52,007 bases of DNA from Bacillus sp. AFS041924 (GCF_002577195.1 NZ_NULG01000020.1:1-52007); one strand, 5' to 3'. Positions 17,909 through 26,310 are shown, counted from the stretch's first letter. The notes: generated by a model from the sequence alone, not told the origin. Made by a program: numbers and translations.

Positions 17909-18700
17909 TTAAGCTTTTACTTTTGAAGATGATTCATATAAATCTACTGCTTCATTTACTGTGAATCTTTTATGAACAATGGAATGTATCGCTTGGATCA
18001 TTGCAAGAGGATGCTGAGATTGCCAAATATTTCTTCCCATATCCACCCCAGCTGCACCTTGCTCCATAGCATTATACGTAATTTCTAGTGCTTCACGAAT
18101 TGTATCAAATTTTGGACCACCAGCAATAACGATAGGAACCGGGCACTTACTCGTTACCTGTTCAAAGTTGTCGCAGTAATAAGTCTTCACAATATCAGTA
18201 CCCATTTCAGCAAGAACTCTTGAAGCTAATGCTAAGAACCTGGCATCCCGTTTTTCAAGCTCTTTTCCGACTGCAGTAATTCCAAGTACAGGTATTCCGT
18301 AATCATGAGCATCAGTTACAACTTGAGCAAGATTTGTTACTGTTTGGGTTTCATAGTCAGATCCAATAAAAACCGAAACCCCTACACCAACAACATTATG
18401 GCGAATTGCTTCTTTTATTGAAGTAACGATCCTTTCATTCGCTAGATCCTTCCCTAACGTTGTAGGACCGCCCGAAACACGAAGAACCATTGGTTTTTCC
18501 GTATTTTTCGGAATACATGCTGCAAGTGTACCTCTTGTTAAATATAGTGAATCCGTGTACGGAAGTAACTCTCTGACAGTTTCCTCAGGCTTTTCTAAAC
18601 CTCTTATTGGCCCTAAGAAATAGCCATGATCTATCGCAAGCATTACTGCCCTCTTATTTGGTAATATTTTGTTTAATCGATTTTGAAATCCCCAGCTCAC
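17909..18700 (-). CDS. lsrF: AI-2 breakdown aldolase/thiolase LsrF
   Basis: A 263-residue TIM-barrel enzyme of the DeoC/FbaB class I aldolase family. LsrF transfers the acetyl group of the phosphorylated AI-2 product 3-hydroxy-2,4-pentanedione-5-phosphate to CoA. The Schiff-base Lys is visible as K172 in GTDIVKTYYC. The AIDHGYFLGP start and the phosphate-site VIAGGPKF and GAAGVDMGRNIWQ loops fit LsrF closely. The GTG start follows AAGGAGTG, three bases after the cupin gene. It is the last gene of a shortened lsr operon (lsrR pseudogene-lsrK-cupin-lsrF) in which no lsrACDB transporter genes are present. It is slightly shorter than the E. coli enzyme but the core is complete. Confidence 0.9.
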   Translation of the reverse strand: MSWGFQNRLNKILPNKRAVMLAIDHGYFLGPIRGLEKPEETVRELLPYTDSLYLTRGTLAACIPKNTEKPMVLRVSGGPTTLGKDLANERIVTSIKEAIRHNVVGVGVSVFIGSDYETQTVTNLAQVVTDAHDYGIPVLGITAVGKELEKRDARFLALASRVLAEMGTDIVKTYYCDNFEQVTSKCPVPIVIAGGPKFDTIREALEITYNAMEQGAAGVDMGRNIWQSQHPLAMIQAIHSIVHKRFTVNEAVDLYESSSKVKA

Positions 18701-18703
18701 TAT

Positions 18704-19072
18704 CTATTCACTCCTTAACTTGATTTCTGGATTCTTTATATTCACAACATCTCTTTCCAAAATATGCGGAGATTTAATGAAGAGGGCTTTAAAGGTTTTG
18801 TCAGTTTGATTGATAAGGTAATGAGCATCGCCTGGGCGGCATTGAATCATATCACCTGGTATTGTAGGAACTTTATTACCATTAATATAGAAATCTATCT
18901 GCCCTTCTAGGATATAGAAAATTTCTTCGCAAACTGTATGATAATGATTTTGGAAGTCTTGACCTGGTTTCAATACAACCACACCAATATCTATGTTCGG
19001 ACCTTTTGTTAAATATTTCGGCCCGTTGTCGCCAAACCGATATTCGAAGTCATTTTCGTGAACTTTCTTCAT
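18704..19072 (-). CDS. Cupin-domain protein in the lsr operon
   Basis: A 122-residue single-domain cupin. The start used is the ATG at 19072, with AAAGGG nine bases before; an upstream GTG at 19090 is possible. Cupin motif 1 is GQDFQNHYHTVCEEIFYILEG (split here as G37, H43, H45, E49/E50) and motif 2 is PGDMIQCRPGDAHYLIN (H84), giving a likely metal site. It occupies the place where lsrG, the P-HPD-handling monooxygenase-fold protein, stands in enteric lsr operons. It may act as an isomerase or ligand-binding partner in AI-2 phosphate breakdown. That role is inferred from position only. Confidence 0.75.
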   Translation of the reverse strand: MKKVHENDFEYRFGDNGPKYLTKGPNIDIGVVVLKPGQDFQNHYHTVCEEIFYILEGQIDFYINGNKVPTIPGDMIQCRPGDAHYLINQTDKTFKALFIKSPHILERDVVNIKNPEIKLRSE

Positions 19073-19091
19073 CCCTTCACACCCTTTCACA

Positions 19092-20654
19092 TTATTCCAG
19101 ACCAGGTGCCTTCCACATATGAGTGGTTAAACCACGATCAGCAAGTTGAAGCTGTTCTAGATATACACTTCTCCATTTATCATAGATTTCTAGGTATTGG
19201 TCATGGTTTTCATTGTTAGGTATATGTGTCCTCTCCCACTTTACAACTTGGTTAACTGCTTGATGGATATTCTCATAAATTCCTATCCCAATCCCTGCAA
19301 ATAATGCGGTGCCTAATGCTGCTGTTTCTTTAACTACAGGTACTTTCACTGGTACTCCAAGGACATCTGCTAGGGTTTGACTCCAAAGCTTTCCTTTCGA
19401 GGCACCACCTGTAAAAATAACTTCACTTGGATAATAACCAGTTTCTTCTTCTATAATCTTTAAGTTTCCTAGTGTGATAAGCGCAGCATTTTCTTGAATC
19501 GATTTAAACATTTCTTTTTTACCAGTCTTTAGAGGATCTAGAGTGAGATTAATAAATGATGGAGATGCATGGCGCCAAGCGCTATAATTCATCGTATCCG
19601 AAAAGATAGGAATAATCCCATTTGCCCCGATTGGAACATTTTTTGACTTTTCTTCTAAAATTTCATACGGGTCTCTACCAGTCACTTTTGCTTCTATTTT
19701 TTCCAAATCACAAAATGCATCACGAAACCATCTCATTACAAGCCCGGGGAAAAAAGCAATGGTTTCTAGCTGCCATAATTCAGGCACTGCATGGCAATTA
19801 ACCCGGATACGCCCACTTTTGTCAACTAAAGGCTGTCTCACATTGACTTCCTGTTGCCAAAATGATCCACCTGATACAACGGTTTGCCCCGCTTTTACCG
19901 CACCGACACCAACAGATGCCATTTGAGCATCTCCGCCTCCACAAATAACCGGAGTTCCTGCATTCAAACCTGTATACGCTGCTACTTTATCCGTCACGTA
20001 ACCGATAACGGTACCAGCTTCATTTACCGGCGGAAATAAATTATTTTTTAGTCCGCACATTTTTACTACATCACTTTCCCAATTCCTTTTCTCAATATCA
20101 AATATCCCTGTAGTACACCCATTTGAAGGATCCACTTGTAGTTTCTCTGATAATTTATAAAGAATCCAATCATTAATCATAGTCATGTAGGTGGCTTTTT
20201 CATAAATCTCTGGTAAATGATTTTTTATCCACAAAAGCCTAGGAAGTGCCCCTAATGCAAACATTTGACCTGATAACCTATAAATCTTGTATTCTAATTC
20301 AGGATCTAATTCCTTTAATGCTTTGACTTCATCTGAAGCTCGAGCATCTACATTTGCACAAGCCCAAATCTCCTTACCCGTTTTATCATAAAGGACAATT
20401 CCTTCCCTCATACTCGTGGCACTTATCGCTTTTATATTTTTTGCGTCAACTCCTGTTTCTTCAATAACAGACTTTACACACTGAACGACTAACTTCCAAT
20501 TTGTTTCCCAATCAAAATCCATAGATCCTGGATACTTTTCATTTGATAAATGGTTCCATTCTATTTGAGAAAAACCGACTTGATTTCCTAATTGATCAAA
20601 CAAAACAGCGCGAATACTACCGTTACCAGCATCAAATGCCAGAATATACGCCAT
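19092..20654 (-). CDS. lsrK: Autoinducer-2 kinase LsrK
   Basis: A 520-residue FGGY-family carbohydrate kinase that phosphorylates AI-2 (DPD) on entry, trapping it in the cell and creating the inducer of the lsr genes. The N-terminal ATP/phosphate loop is AFDAGNGSIRAVLFD (residues 5-19). The substrate region includes ISATSMREGIVLYD, then GGGDAQMASVGVGA and SGGSFWQQEVNV. The C-terminal FGGY signature region holds FTGGASKGKLWSQTLADVLG. Length and motifs match LsrK well. The ATG is preceded by GGAGGTGA. It is followed by the cupin gene within the same operon. The usual upstream regulator is broken and the transporter genes are absent, so AI-2 would have to enter by another route. Confidence 0.92.
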   Translation of the reverse strand: MAYILAFDAGNGSIRAVLFDQLGNQVGFSQIEWNHLSNEKYPGSMDFDWETNWKLVVQCVKSVIEETGVDAKNIKAISATSMREGIVLYDKTGKEIWACANVDARASDEVKALKELDPELEYKIYRLSGQMFALGALPRLLWIKNHLPEIYEKATYMTMINDWILYKLSEKLQVDPSNGCTTGIFDIEKRNWESDVVKMCGLKNNLFPPVNEAGTVIGYVTDKVAAYTGLNAGTPVICGGGDAQMASVGVGAVKAGQTVVSGGSFWQQEVNVRQPLVDKSGRIRVNCHAVPELWQLETIAFFPGLVMRWFRDAFCDLEKIEAKVTGRDPYEILEEKSKNVPIGANGIIPIFSDTMNYSAWRHASPSFINLTLDPLKTGKKEMFKSIQENAALITLGNLKIIEEETGYYPSEVIFTGGASKGKLWSQTLADVLGVPVKVPVVKETAALGTALFAGIGIGIYENIHQAVNQVVKWERTHIPNNENHDQYLEIYDKWRSVYLEQLQLADRGLTTHMWKAPGLE

Positions 20655-20658
20655 TGAT

Positions 20659-21078
20659 TTATTTCACCTCCATATTGAGTAATGAAATAGCTGTAGCTTC
20701 ATCTGTTATTAACGTCGTAATATACTTTCCTTTTAAAGCTCCGTAGATGGCATCAATTTTTTTCTCTCCGCCAGCTACGGCTATAACGTTTAAGGATCTT
20801 AGACTCTTCAAGTCTGTTCCGATTACCCTTTTATGGTTTGGCAAATCAATAATTTTACATTTCGATCGTAAAATTGACCTAAAATATCGCTTACTGCATT
20901 CTGATGTTTAATAAATGCCAGTTCGTTCATGGTCATTTTTTCTTCCTGAATAATCGTGGCATCAGGATAAATACCGCCGAACGAGTAAATCAGCGATCTC
21001 ATTTTGAGTTAAGTTCTCTTTATAGTAGTACCAGGCTACTTTCATCAGCATATTTTCCGTGTAACGATCTTGGCTCAT
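20659..21078 (-). pseudogene. lsrR: lsrR regulator with large internal deletion and frameshift
   Basis: This is a remnant of the SorC/DeoR-type repressor LsrR, which binds phospho-AI-2. The N-terminus (MSQDRYTENMLMKVAWYYYK, then ENLTQNEIADLLV), with the first half of the HTH, is intact behind an AGGGG site. It then jumps frame near 20960 straight into GIYPDATIIQEEK and SDILGQFYD, which belong roughly 180 residues further on in the family. A further shift near 20850 leads into LPNHKRVIGTDLKSLRSLNV and IAVAGGEKK, and on to the true C-terminus. The whole central effector-binding part is missing, so no functional repressor can be made. The lsrK operon may be constitutive or controlled otherwise. 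Confidence 0.85.
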
Positions 21079-21488
21079 CTACTACACCCCTTAACAAAAG
21101 TTCCCTATGAAAAAAATTGTTCACCTGCTTATTAGAAATATATCCGTAATTTTAATAATAAGACCTTTCAAAATAAGTTTCCGACCATTCAATATTTTAT
21201 TTCCGACTGGTAATATTTTTGTAATTTTTTGCTGTAATAATTAACTACTGTCGTCTTCAAATACTGATGAATTATATCGTAATTTTTTTTCGGACAGGTT
21301 GTAAGCGTTTCTGAATTTTTTATTGAGGTAATGACAAAAGTCCAATGAATCGTACCGAAGTGACTCTATTAGAAATAGATTAGGTATTGAAGCAATCACT
21401 GGAAATCCTGTTTTAAGGAAAGGATTATTTTTCGTTAAGTAGGAAATGATAATTTCAAACAATACATAAAAGAAAGGTATGATTTACT

Positions 21489-21758
21489 ATGAAAAAAGTA
21501 TGTTCTATTTTATTATCAACAGGACTAATTTTAGGAATGTCTACAGGAGTAAGTGATACATCGCACGCTGCTACAAAAATCGTTAAATATAAAAATTGTA
21601 AGGCGTTGAATAAAGTATATCCTGGTGGAGTTGCGCAAGCTAAGAACGTTAAAAATAAAGGTGGAAAAACTAAGTACAAGCCGTTTGTTTCAAAAGCATT
21701 ATATGACAAGAATAAAGGACTGGATAGAGATAAAGATAAAATTGCATGTGAAAGATAA
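21489..21758 (+). CDS. Secreted excalibur-domain protein
   Basis: An 89-residue exported protein with a signal peptide (about 1-27, ending in SHA|A). Its single excalibur calcium-binding domain contains YKNCKALNKVYPGGVAQAK and the terminal calcium loop DRDKDKIACE, in which the paired Cys of the fold are present. Free-standing secreted excalibur proteins are common in Bacillaceae and their function is not established. The ATG has AAAGGT at a suitable distance. The gene stands alone between minus-strand genes. Confidence 0.9.
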   Translation: MKKVCSILLSTGLILGMSTGVSDTSHAATKIVKYKNCKALNKVYPGGVAQAKNVKNKGGKTKYKPFVSKALYDKNKGLDRDKDKIACER

Positions 21759-22460
21759 TAAGTAGACTATTTAAGCCCTTCTCAAAGTGAGTAAGGCAGT
21801 AATAGAGCAGGAAAAAAATCATCGGAAAAATATTTATGAAAGGATCATCAACGATTCTGATAAATAGTTAAAAATTAGGAGAGGCGGGGATTTTTTAAGT
21901 CCATTTATTTTTAATTCAAACATAAAAATTCCTTCTTTCATCCATAAATTTCGTTACGTATTTTATGGAAAAGGTAAAGAAGAGAACCTCGATACAATTT
22001 GATTATTTATTCGTTACAGATTTTTGAAAAAACCTAATAAAAAAGACTATAAGAAGAAGGTATCTTCTCATAGTCTAATAAACTTAGTGATTTATAATTT
22101 ATTATGAGCCTATATTAGCATCCAATAGATCCTATATGCCTCATATCAGTTTCATAAAAACTGATGGAATACAAAACGTATTCAATAAATATTCATTTCG
22201 TTATCAGTAAAGTAAGTTACCTTCTAATTTGCCTTTTTTCCATAAGAGCATAACAAATAAACCTAATAATTAGGCAATTTTCAAACTCACTTGGAAAACA
22301 TATTAATTTAAAATCAAATTAATATTAGCAATTAGTCGGCATCATAAACTTACTTTCCTCATTTGAAATTTTTTATATTACCCCATTTTTCTGTTTATTT
22401 GTAAATAGGTATTATCTGTTTTTAATTTAATCTATTTTCACAAATTGAACTTTTATTCAA
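21759..22460. other. Intergenic region with one terminator
   Basis: No gene is supported. A 25-codon plus-strand frame near 21787 (SKAVIEQEKNHRKNIYERII...) is protein-like but has no start signal. The minus-strand terminator at 22044-22076 has arms AGACTATAAGAAGA and TCTTCTCATAGTCT (one mismatch), followed by a T-run on the minus strand. It probably serves the SIMPL gene although it lies about 390 bp downstream. Confidence 0.4.
22044..22076 (-). terminator. Rho-independent terminator
   Basis: A 14-bp stem with one A-C mismatch and a five-base loop is followed on the minus strand by TTTTTT. Confidence 0.75.
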
Positions 22461-23192
22461 TTAATGACCTACATAATTAAACATCGACTGGACAGATGCA
22501 GTTATTTTTATTTGACCCTCTTGGATTGGAGTACTTGGTCCGCTGAATGCGGCTGCAGTCATTGTTAAAGAAGAAAGTGGACGTACAATTTGAATCCCTT
22601 CTTCAGCAATCCAAATCGGAATGCTATTGATCGATAAACCTAGCGATTTTGCAATGTTTTCGGCATTAGATTTTGCATTCATTGTGGCCTTTTGTAATGC
22701 CTCGTGGTAATATGGTTCAGGATTTGACACTTCAAAAGTAAGATTTCTTACTTCATTTGCTCCATTTTCAACTGCAACATCGATAACTTTACCAACGTTT
22801 GCAAGATCTTTCACGATTACTTTAAATAGATGACTTACACGATATCCTTTAAAAACTTGTTGCGAATCTTGGTATTCAACAATACGGTCTATTGTATATG
22901 AATTCGTTTCAATTTCGTCTTGTTTAATGCCTATGCTTTTTAATGCATCTATCATTTTATTCGAGATAATCGCGTTCTGTGACTGAGCGTTTTGTACTTT
23001 CATATCTTCAACGATAGTACCTACTAATACAGACGACTGATCTGGCTTTACAGATACCTCCCCTTTTCCAGTTGCTTTAATCGTATAATTACTATTCCTA
23101 TTTCTTGAGCCGAAAGCACTTTGATATTGAGGTGTTGTATAATCATATCGCATTCCTAATAAGTTATAATTATTTAATGGATAAATCTCCAT
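22461..23192 (-). CDS. SIMPL-domain (DUF541) protein
   Basis: A 243-residue protein of the SIMPL/DUF541 family, using the ATG at 23192 behind AAAAGGATGTG (a GTG one codon upstream is the alternative). The domain runs from about residue 37 (ATGKGEVSVKPDQSSVLVG) through the alternating helix-strand core. It includes IETNSYTIDRIVEYQDSQQ and AMEQ-type helices and ends with ITASVQSMF. Family members form ring-like oligomers in the periplasm or at the cell surface. This one has a polar N-terminal extension (YPLNNYNLLGMRYDYTTPQY) and no signal peptide. That layout is common in Bacillus homologues, whose place of action is unclear. Monocistronic. Confidence 0.85.
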   Translation of the reverse strand: MEIYPLNNYNLLGMRYDYTTPQYQSAFGSRNRNSNYTIKATGKGEVSVKPDQSSVLVGTIVEDMKVQNAQSQNAIISNKMIDALKSIGIKQDEIETNSYTIDRIVEYQDSQQVFKGYRVSHLFKVIVKDLANVGKVIDVAVENGANEVRNLTFEVSNPEPYYHEALQKATMNAKSNAENIAKSLGLSINSIPIWIAEEGIQIVRPLSSLTMTAAAFSGPSTPIQEGQIKITASVQSMFNYVGH

Positions 23193-23330
23193 CACATCCT
23201 TTTAAGATGAAAAAAATTTGTATTAGTGCCATTTATTGTATGTATTCGGACCTTTTTCTGTGAAAAAAAACGATTAACTCAGAATAGAGAGATTCAGATT
23301 TTAAGTGTTCACAACCCATCCACAAAAAAA

Positions 23331-23368
23331 AGCTTGTAAACTAGAGTAACTCCAATAGTATACAAGCT
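23331..23368 (-). terminator. Rho-independent-type hairpin
   Basis: Arms AGCTTGTA and TACAAGCT, with an inner GAG/CTC pairing, are followed on the minus strand by eight T. It lies just downstream of the 40-codon ORF at 23428. Confidence 0.7.
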
Positions 23369-23427
23369 AAACGAATTAAATTTATTCAAAAACAGACGGA
23401 TTTCCACTGCATTTTTTTCGCATCTCT

Positions 23428-23550
23428 TCAGACACCATTTAAGTCTTCTTCATCAATGTATTCATCAATTTGGTCTCTTTGCTTCCCGATTTCTAATGGT
23501 ACTTCGTATTCAGGTACACTACACTCGTAATATGTAGAATTGTTAAACAT
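23428..23550 (-). CDS. Small acidic hypothetical protein, 40 residues
   Basis: The sequence reads MFNNSTYYECSVPEYEVPLE, then IGKQRDQIDEYIDEEDLNGV. It has a strong ribosome binding site (AAGGGG, seven bases before ATG), a well-formed promoter (-35 TTATCT at 23613-23618, 17-bp spacer, -10 TAGTAT at 23590-23595) and a terminator downstream. This makes it a convincing gene despite its size. The promoter carries the same upstream box as the cohesin/dockerin subtilase at 35832. No signal peptide; a single Cys. I do not recognise a family. Confidence 0.65.
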   Translation of the reverse strand: MFNNSTYYECSVPEYEVPLEIGKQRDQIDEYIDEEDLNGV

Positions 23551-23589
23551 GTTAATACCCCTTTTTTTAATAAATTGAAAGTTAAATAG

Positions 23590-23644
23590 ATACTAATTAC
23601 TATAATTAAACTAGATAATATCTTTAATTCCAATTGGGGGAATT
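23590..23644 (-). promoter_or_regulatory. Promoter with upstream AATTCCCCCAAT box
   Basis: The -10 TAGTAT (23590-23595), 17-bp spacer and -35 TTATCT (23613-23618) are followed 14 bp further upstream by the box AATTCCCCCAAT (23633-23644, minus strand). A similar arrangement stands before the S8 gene at 39995. A further copy of the box lies at 23743-23754. Box and spacing suggest an activator site. Confidence 0.5.
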
Positions 23645-23742
23645 TTATATCTTTCACCTTGAAAAGCAAGCTGTATTATCCAATTTTTGGTTCTTTATAG
23701 TCAATAAACACCTTATAAATCAAGAAAACCAATGCTCGTTGT

Positions 23743-23754
23743 ATTGGGGGAATT
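23743..23754 (-). promoter_or_regulatory. Additional AATTCCCCCAAT box
   Basis: An identical 12-base box 110 bp upstream of the previous one, without a clear promoter at the same distance. It may be an auxiliary binding site. Confidence 0.35.
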
Positions 23755-23884
23755 TAGAAAAAATCAAATAAATTTTAAAAAAATAATGAAAGGACCATTA
23801 TTTTTTTATTTCTATTCAATGACTCAAGATTTAACAGAATAGGGAATGCTCAGTAATTGAAATTTCCTATAACAGAATAAGAGG

Positions 23885-23924
23885 CTGTCTCAAAAGGTCG
23901 CTGAATAACGACATTTTGAGGCAG
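23885..23924 (+). terminator. Long hairpin of a dispersed-repeat type
   Basis: Arms CTGTCTCAAAAGGTCG and CGACATTTTGAGGCAG (two mismatches) are followed by six T. The GGCTGTCTCAAAA opening is familiar from repeated terminator-like elements of Bacillus genomes. It directly precedes the 21-bp tandem repeat. Confidence 0.55.
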
Positions 23925-24014
23925 TTTTTTATGTTTTTTACTCTAAATTTAGCCATTTCTCTTCTGATTTACGAAATTCTGAACTGATTGCTATTCTCTA
24001 AATTTGATTTCAAT

Positions 24015-24170
24015 GAGTTTCTGCACTAAATGTGTAAGTTTCTTAATTATCTAAGCGGAATCCAACATTAAATTTAGCTGGTTTCAGCACTATTTAAGCC
24101 GGTTTCAGCTTTAATTGAGCCAGTTTCAGCATTAATTGAGCCAGTTTCATAATTATTTAAGCGAAGTTCA
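24015..24170. repeat. 21-bp tandem repeat
   Basis: Four clear units start at 24077, 24098, 24119 and 24140, with consensus GCCAGTTTCAGCATTAATTGA. Worn units lie on both sides (from about 24015 and to about 24170). Since 21 is a multiple of three, the minus strand reads as a seven-residue repeat (AETGSIN type) in one frame, but no start or long frame supports translation. It sits between a hairpin and the terminator of the DUF4822 gene. Confidence 0.8.
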
Positions 24171-24207
24171 CAAAGTGTTCGACTTCCGTGCTAACAAACT
24201 AAAAAAA

Positions 24208-24238
24208 GTGCTCAAAAAGTACTTTGACTTTTGGGCAC
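24208..24238 (-). terminator. Terminator of the ankyrin-DUF4822 unit
   Basis: Arms GTGCTC..AAAGT and ACTTT..GGGCAC pair around a short loop, followed on the minus strand by seven T, just after the DUF4822 stop codon. Confidence 0.75.
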
Positions 24239-24261
24239 CCATTCTTTTGAATTATTTATTT

Positions 24262-25230
24262 TTAGAAACTAAACAATGGTTTAAATTCACCTTTGTAAGG
24301 TTCATGTTCTACAAATATTGTTATATCCTTTCCATCTTTGTCTTTACCCGTTCTTTTATAAGTAAATTTATTTTTATTAAGTTCAGTCAGCTCAAGTACA
24401 GCCCCATACTTATTAGTTCCAATCGAAACATGTGCTTTAATTTTATTTTCGTGTGCAATATCAAAATAACCATAGTCACCACGGCTAATTCCTGTTGCAA
24501 GATTGAAAAACTCATATTTATTTGTTTTTTCATCAAATTTTGCAAGACTTATAAAATTTGAATTATATTTAGTTACATCATTTCCTTGTTCATCAAGGAC
24601 TTTTGTACCATTCCAAAGTGTTTTACCTAAAATTTTATCTCCATCAATATTTTTTACAATATCACCTGTTGTAGAATTCAATTGCTTATCTGGATCAGTA
24701 AAGGCCAGCTTTTTTCCTTTATAAGGAACATGTTCTACGAATACTTCTACATCGTTACCTTTTGCATCTTTTCCCATTCTCTTATAAGTAAAAATATTTT
24801 TATTTAATTTGATCATATCGACAACAGCTTGATAATTCATAGATTCTGAAATAAGAATTCTCTTTTTACCATCATTTGTAATAAAAAATGTACCTTTATC
24901 TCCTCGACTTTGTCCCGTTTTAGCATCAAAAAATTCATATCTACCAGATTTCGTATCATATTTAGCAAGCCCTATAAAATTCGCGTTTTCTTTTGTTAAA
25001 TCATGATGATTTTTATCATACACTCTTGTTCCTTGCCAATCTGTGCTACTTAAAATAGTTGACATTACTTGTCCTTTAGTTAATTTTTTTACTTTTTTAG
25101 GTGCTTTATATGCACTTTCTTGCTTTTTGTTGTGATGTTCAACTTGTGCATTGGCTGCCGTATTGCAACCAGTTAATACTAATGTGACTCCAAGTAGTAC
25201 AGATGAAATTGTTTTTGTTTTTTTGTTCAT
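24262..25230 (-). CDS. DUF4822 lipoprotein with two repeats
   Basis: A 322-residue lipoprotein with signal peptide and lipobox VLTGC (Cys22). After a lysine-rich linker there are two copies of the DUF4822 domain (about 55-170 and 195-322). Each has the pattern W(Q/N)GT+V, then N-NFI-LAK-D-K---YEFF, ATG-SRGD-G-F and FTYKR-GKD--G-D---FVEH-PYKG. The copies are well preserved against each other, which implies that both are under selection. The function of DUF4822 is not known to me. The gene lies 55 bp downstream of a gene for an ankyrin-repeat lipoprotein, in the same direction, and ends at a terminator, so the two very likely form an operon at the outer face of the membrane. Confidence 0.85.
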   Translation of the reverse strand: MNKKTKTISSVLLGVTLVLTGCNTAANAQVEHHNKKQESAYKAPKKVKKLTKGQVMSTILSSTDWQGTRVYDKNHHDLTKENANFIGLAKYDTKSGRYEFFDAKTGQSRGDKGTFFITNDGKKRILISESMNYQAVVDMIKLNKNIFTYKRMGKDAKGNDVEVFVEHVPYKGKKLAFTDPDKQLNSTTGDIVKNIDGDKILGKTLWNGTKVLDEQGNDVTKYNSNFISLAKFDEKTNKYEFFNLATGISRGDYGYFDIAHENKIKAHVSIGTNKYGAVLELTELNKNKFTYKRTGKDKDGKDITIFVEHEPYKGEFKPLFSF

Positions 25231-25285
25231 TTTATTCTTCTCCTTATACTAAATTCTCGTATTTAATGAGTCTAATAAACTTTGG

Positions 25286-25960
25286 TTATTTTGCTCCAGC
25301 TTTTAATAAAATGGCTTCGATCTCTTTAAATCCCTTTTCACGTGCATGTTGTAAAGGTGTGACATTTTCATTATCAGTTAAATTAACGTCTGCTCCGTGA
25401 TCAATTAGGATTTGTACTGTTTGCTGTTGAATTTGATTCCCATTGTTTAAAACGATTGCTTCTAATAGAGCCGTCCATCCAAGATTATTGACATGATTAA
25501 CATCAATATCGGTATATGTAAGAAGTTCTTTGACAACATTTACATACCCATGTTCTGAAGCGGGAATCAATGCAGTACCACCATACCGATTCGTAATTGA
25601 TGGGTCAGCTCCAGCTTTAATTGTAAGTTTTAAAATATCTATAAAGCCTTCTGCACCAGCATATAAAAAGGGACTGTTTTTCATGTGATCTTGAATATTA
25701 ACATCTGCTCCAGCGTCAATTAGTACTTTTGCCGTTTTGACATCATTATTGTAAGTTGCAATCATCAAAGCAGTTCGTCCAGTTGAGTCTTGAGCATTAA
25801 GATTCACACCATCTTCAATCAGTTTTATGACAGTATCTGTTTCTCCTAGCTTTGTTGCTTGAAATAGTCGTTCTTTCACTGATTTTCCCCCTTTTTCAAA
25901 TAAGGAACATCCTTGTAGTAAAAGTATGCAGCCTAATACTACCGCAAAAAACCTCCACAT
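25286..25960 (-). CDS. Ankyrin-repeat lipoprotein
   Basis: A 224-residue protein with a lipoprotein signal peptide (lipobox LLQGC, Cys18) followed by about five ankyrin repeats. Examples are DSTGRTALMIATYNNDVKTA, then KVLIDAGADVNIQD, later TNRYGGTALIPASEHGYVNV and DNENVTPLQHAREKGF. Ankyrin repeats are protein-binding modules. An export and lipid-anchoring signal places this one outside the cell membrane. The start has AAGGAGG about 12 bases before ATG. It is the first gene of the pair with the DUF4822 lipoprotein, which is the obvious candidate partner. Confidence 0.88.
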   Translation of the reverse strand: MWRFFAVVLGCILLLQGCSLFEKGGKSVKERLFQATKLGETDTVIKLIEDGVNLNAQDSTGRTALMIATYNNDVKTAKVLIDAGADVNIQDHMKNSPFLYAGAEGFIDILKLTIKAGADPSITNRYGGTALIPASEHGYVNVVKELLTYTDIDVNHVNNLGWTALLEAIVLNNGNQIQQQTVQILIDHGADVNLTDNENVTPLQHAREKGFKEIEAILLKAGAK

Positions 25961-26198
25961 AAAGTACAGTGTCCTCCTTTTTCAATTACATACCATCATG
26001 AAAAAACATCAATTTATTCCTGGGAAATTTCACTCCAATCTTTTTCCATAATTTAGACCTTCGTTCGTCTGAAACCTATATTAAACCTTAAATTAAAACT
26101 CCTTCTAAACAAATTCTTAAAAAAGTATAAAATTTTCTATAATATATCTTTATAGATGAGCTTTGTTAATTAAAATGTTGTTTTTTGAACAAAAAGAT

Positions 26199-26220
26199 AG
26201 ACTGTCCAATTGGACAGTCT
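26199..26220 (-). terminator. Terminator of the oppA-like gene
   Basis: A perfect 22-bp palindrome (AGACTGTCC AATT GGACAGTCT) is followed on the minus strand by ATCTTTTTG, 90 bp past the stop codon of the binding-protein gene. Confidence 0.7.
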
Positions 26221-26310
26221 ACGAAAACTAATGTAGCTACAGCATCTGTTTGTTCTATTTTCTTTTTAAGAATTAATTTTTTATATACCTTTCAGATTTC
26301 AACAAGCCAT

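Noticed and set aside
21241-21462. 73-codon minus-strand ORF (TTG start) between lsrR and the excalibur gene
   Set aside because: No ribosome binding site, no family resemblance and position in a promoter-like intergenic region; it may be a decayed fragment but cannot be supported.
23633-23754. CRISPR-like array based on repeated AATTCCCCCAAT
   Set aside because: Only two copies here, 110 bp apart, too short for a CRISPR repeat; geometry fits a regulatory site instead.
24136-24561. 141-codon plus-strand ORF
   Set aside because: It runs antisense through the DUF4822 coding region and the tandem repeat, and its composition is Phe/Ile-rich as expected of a shadow frame.
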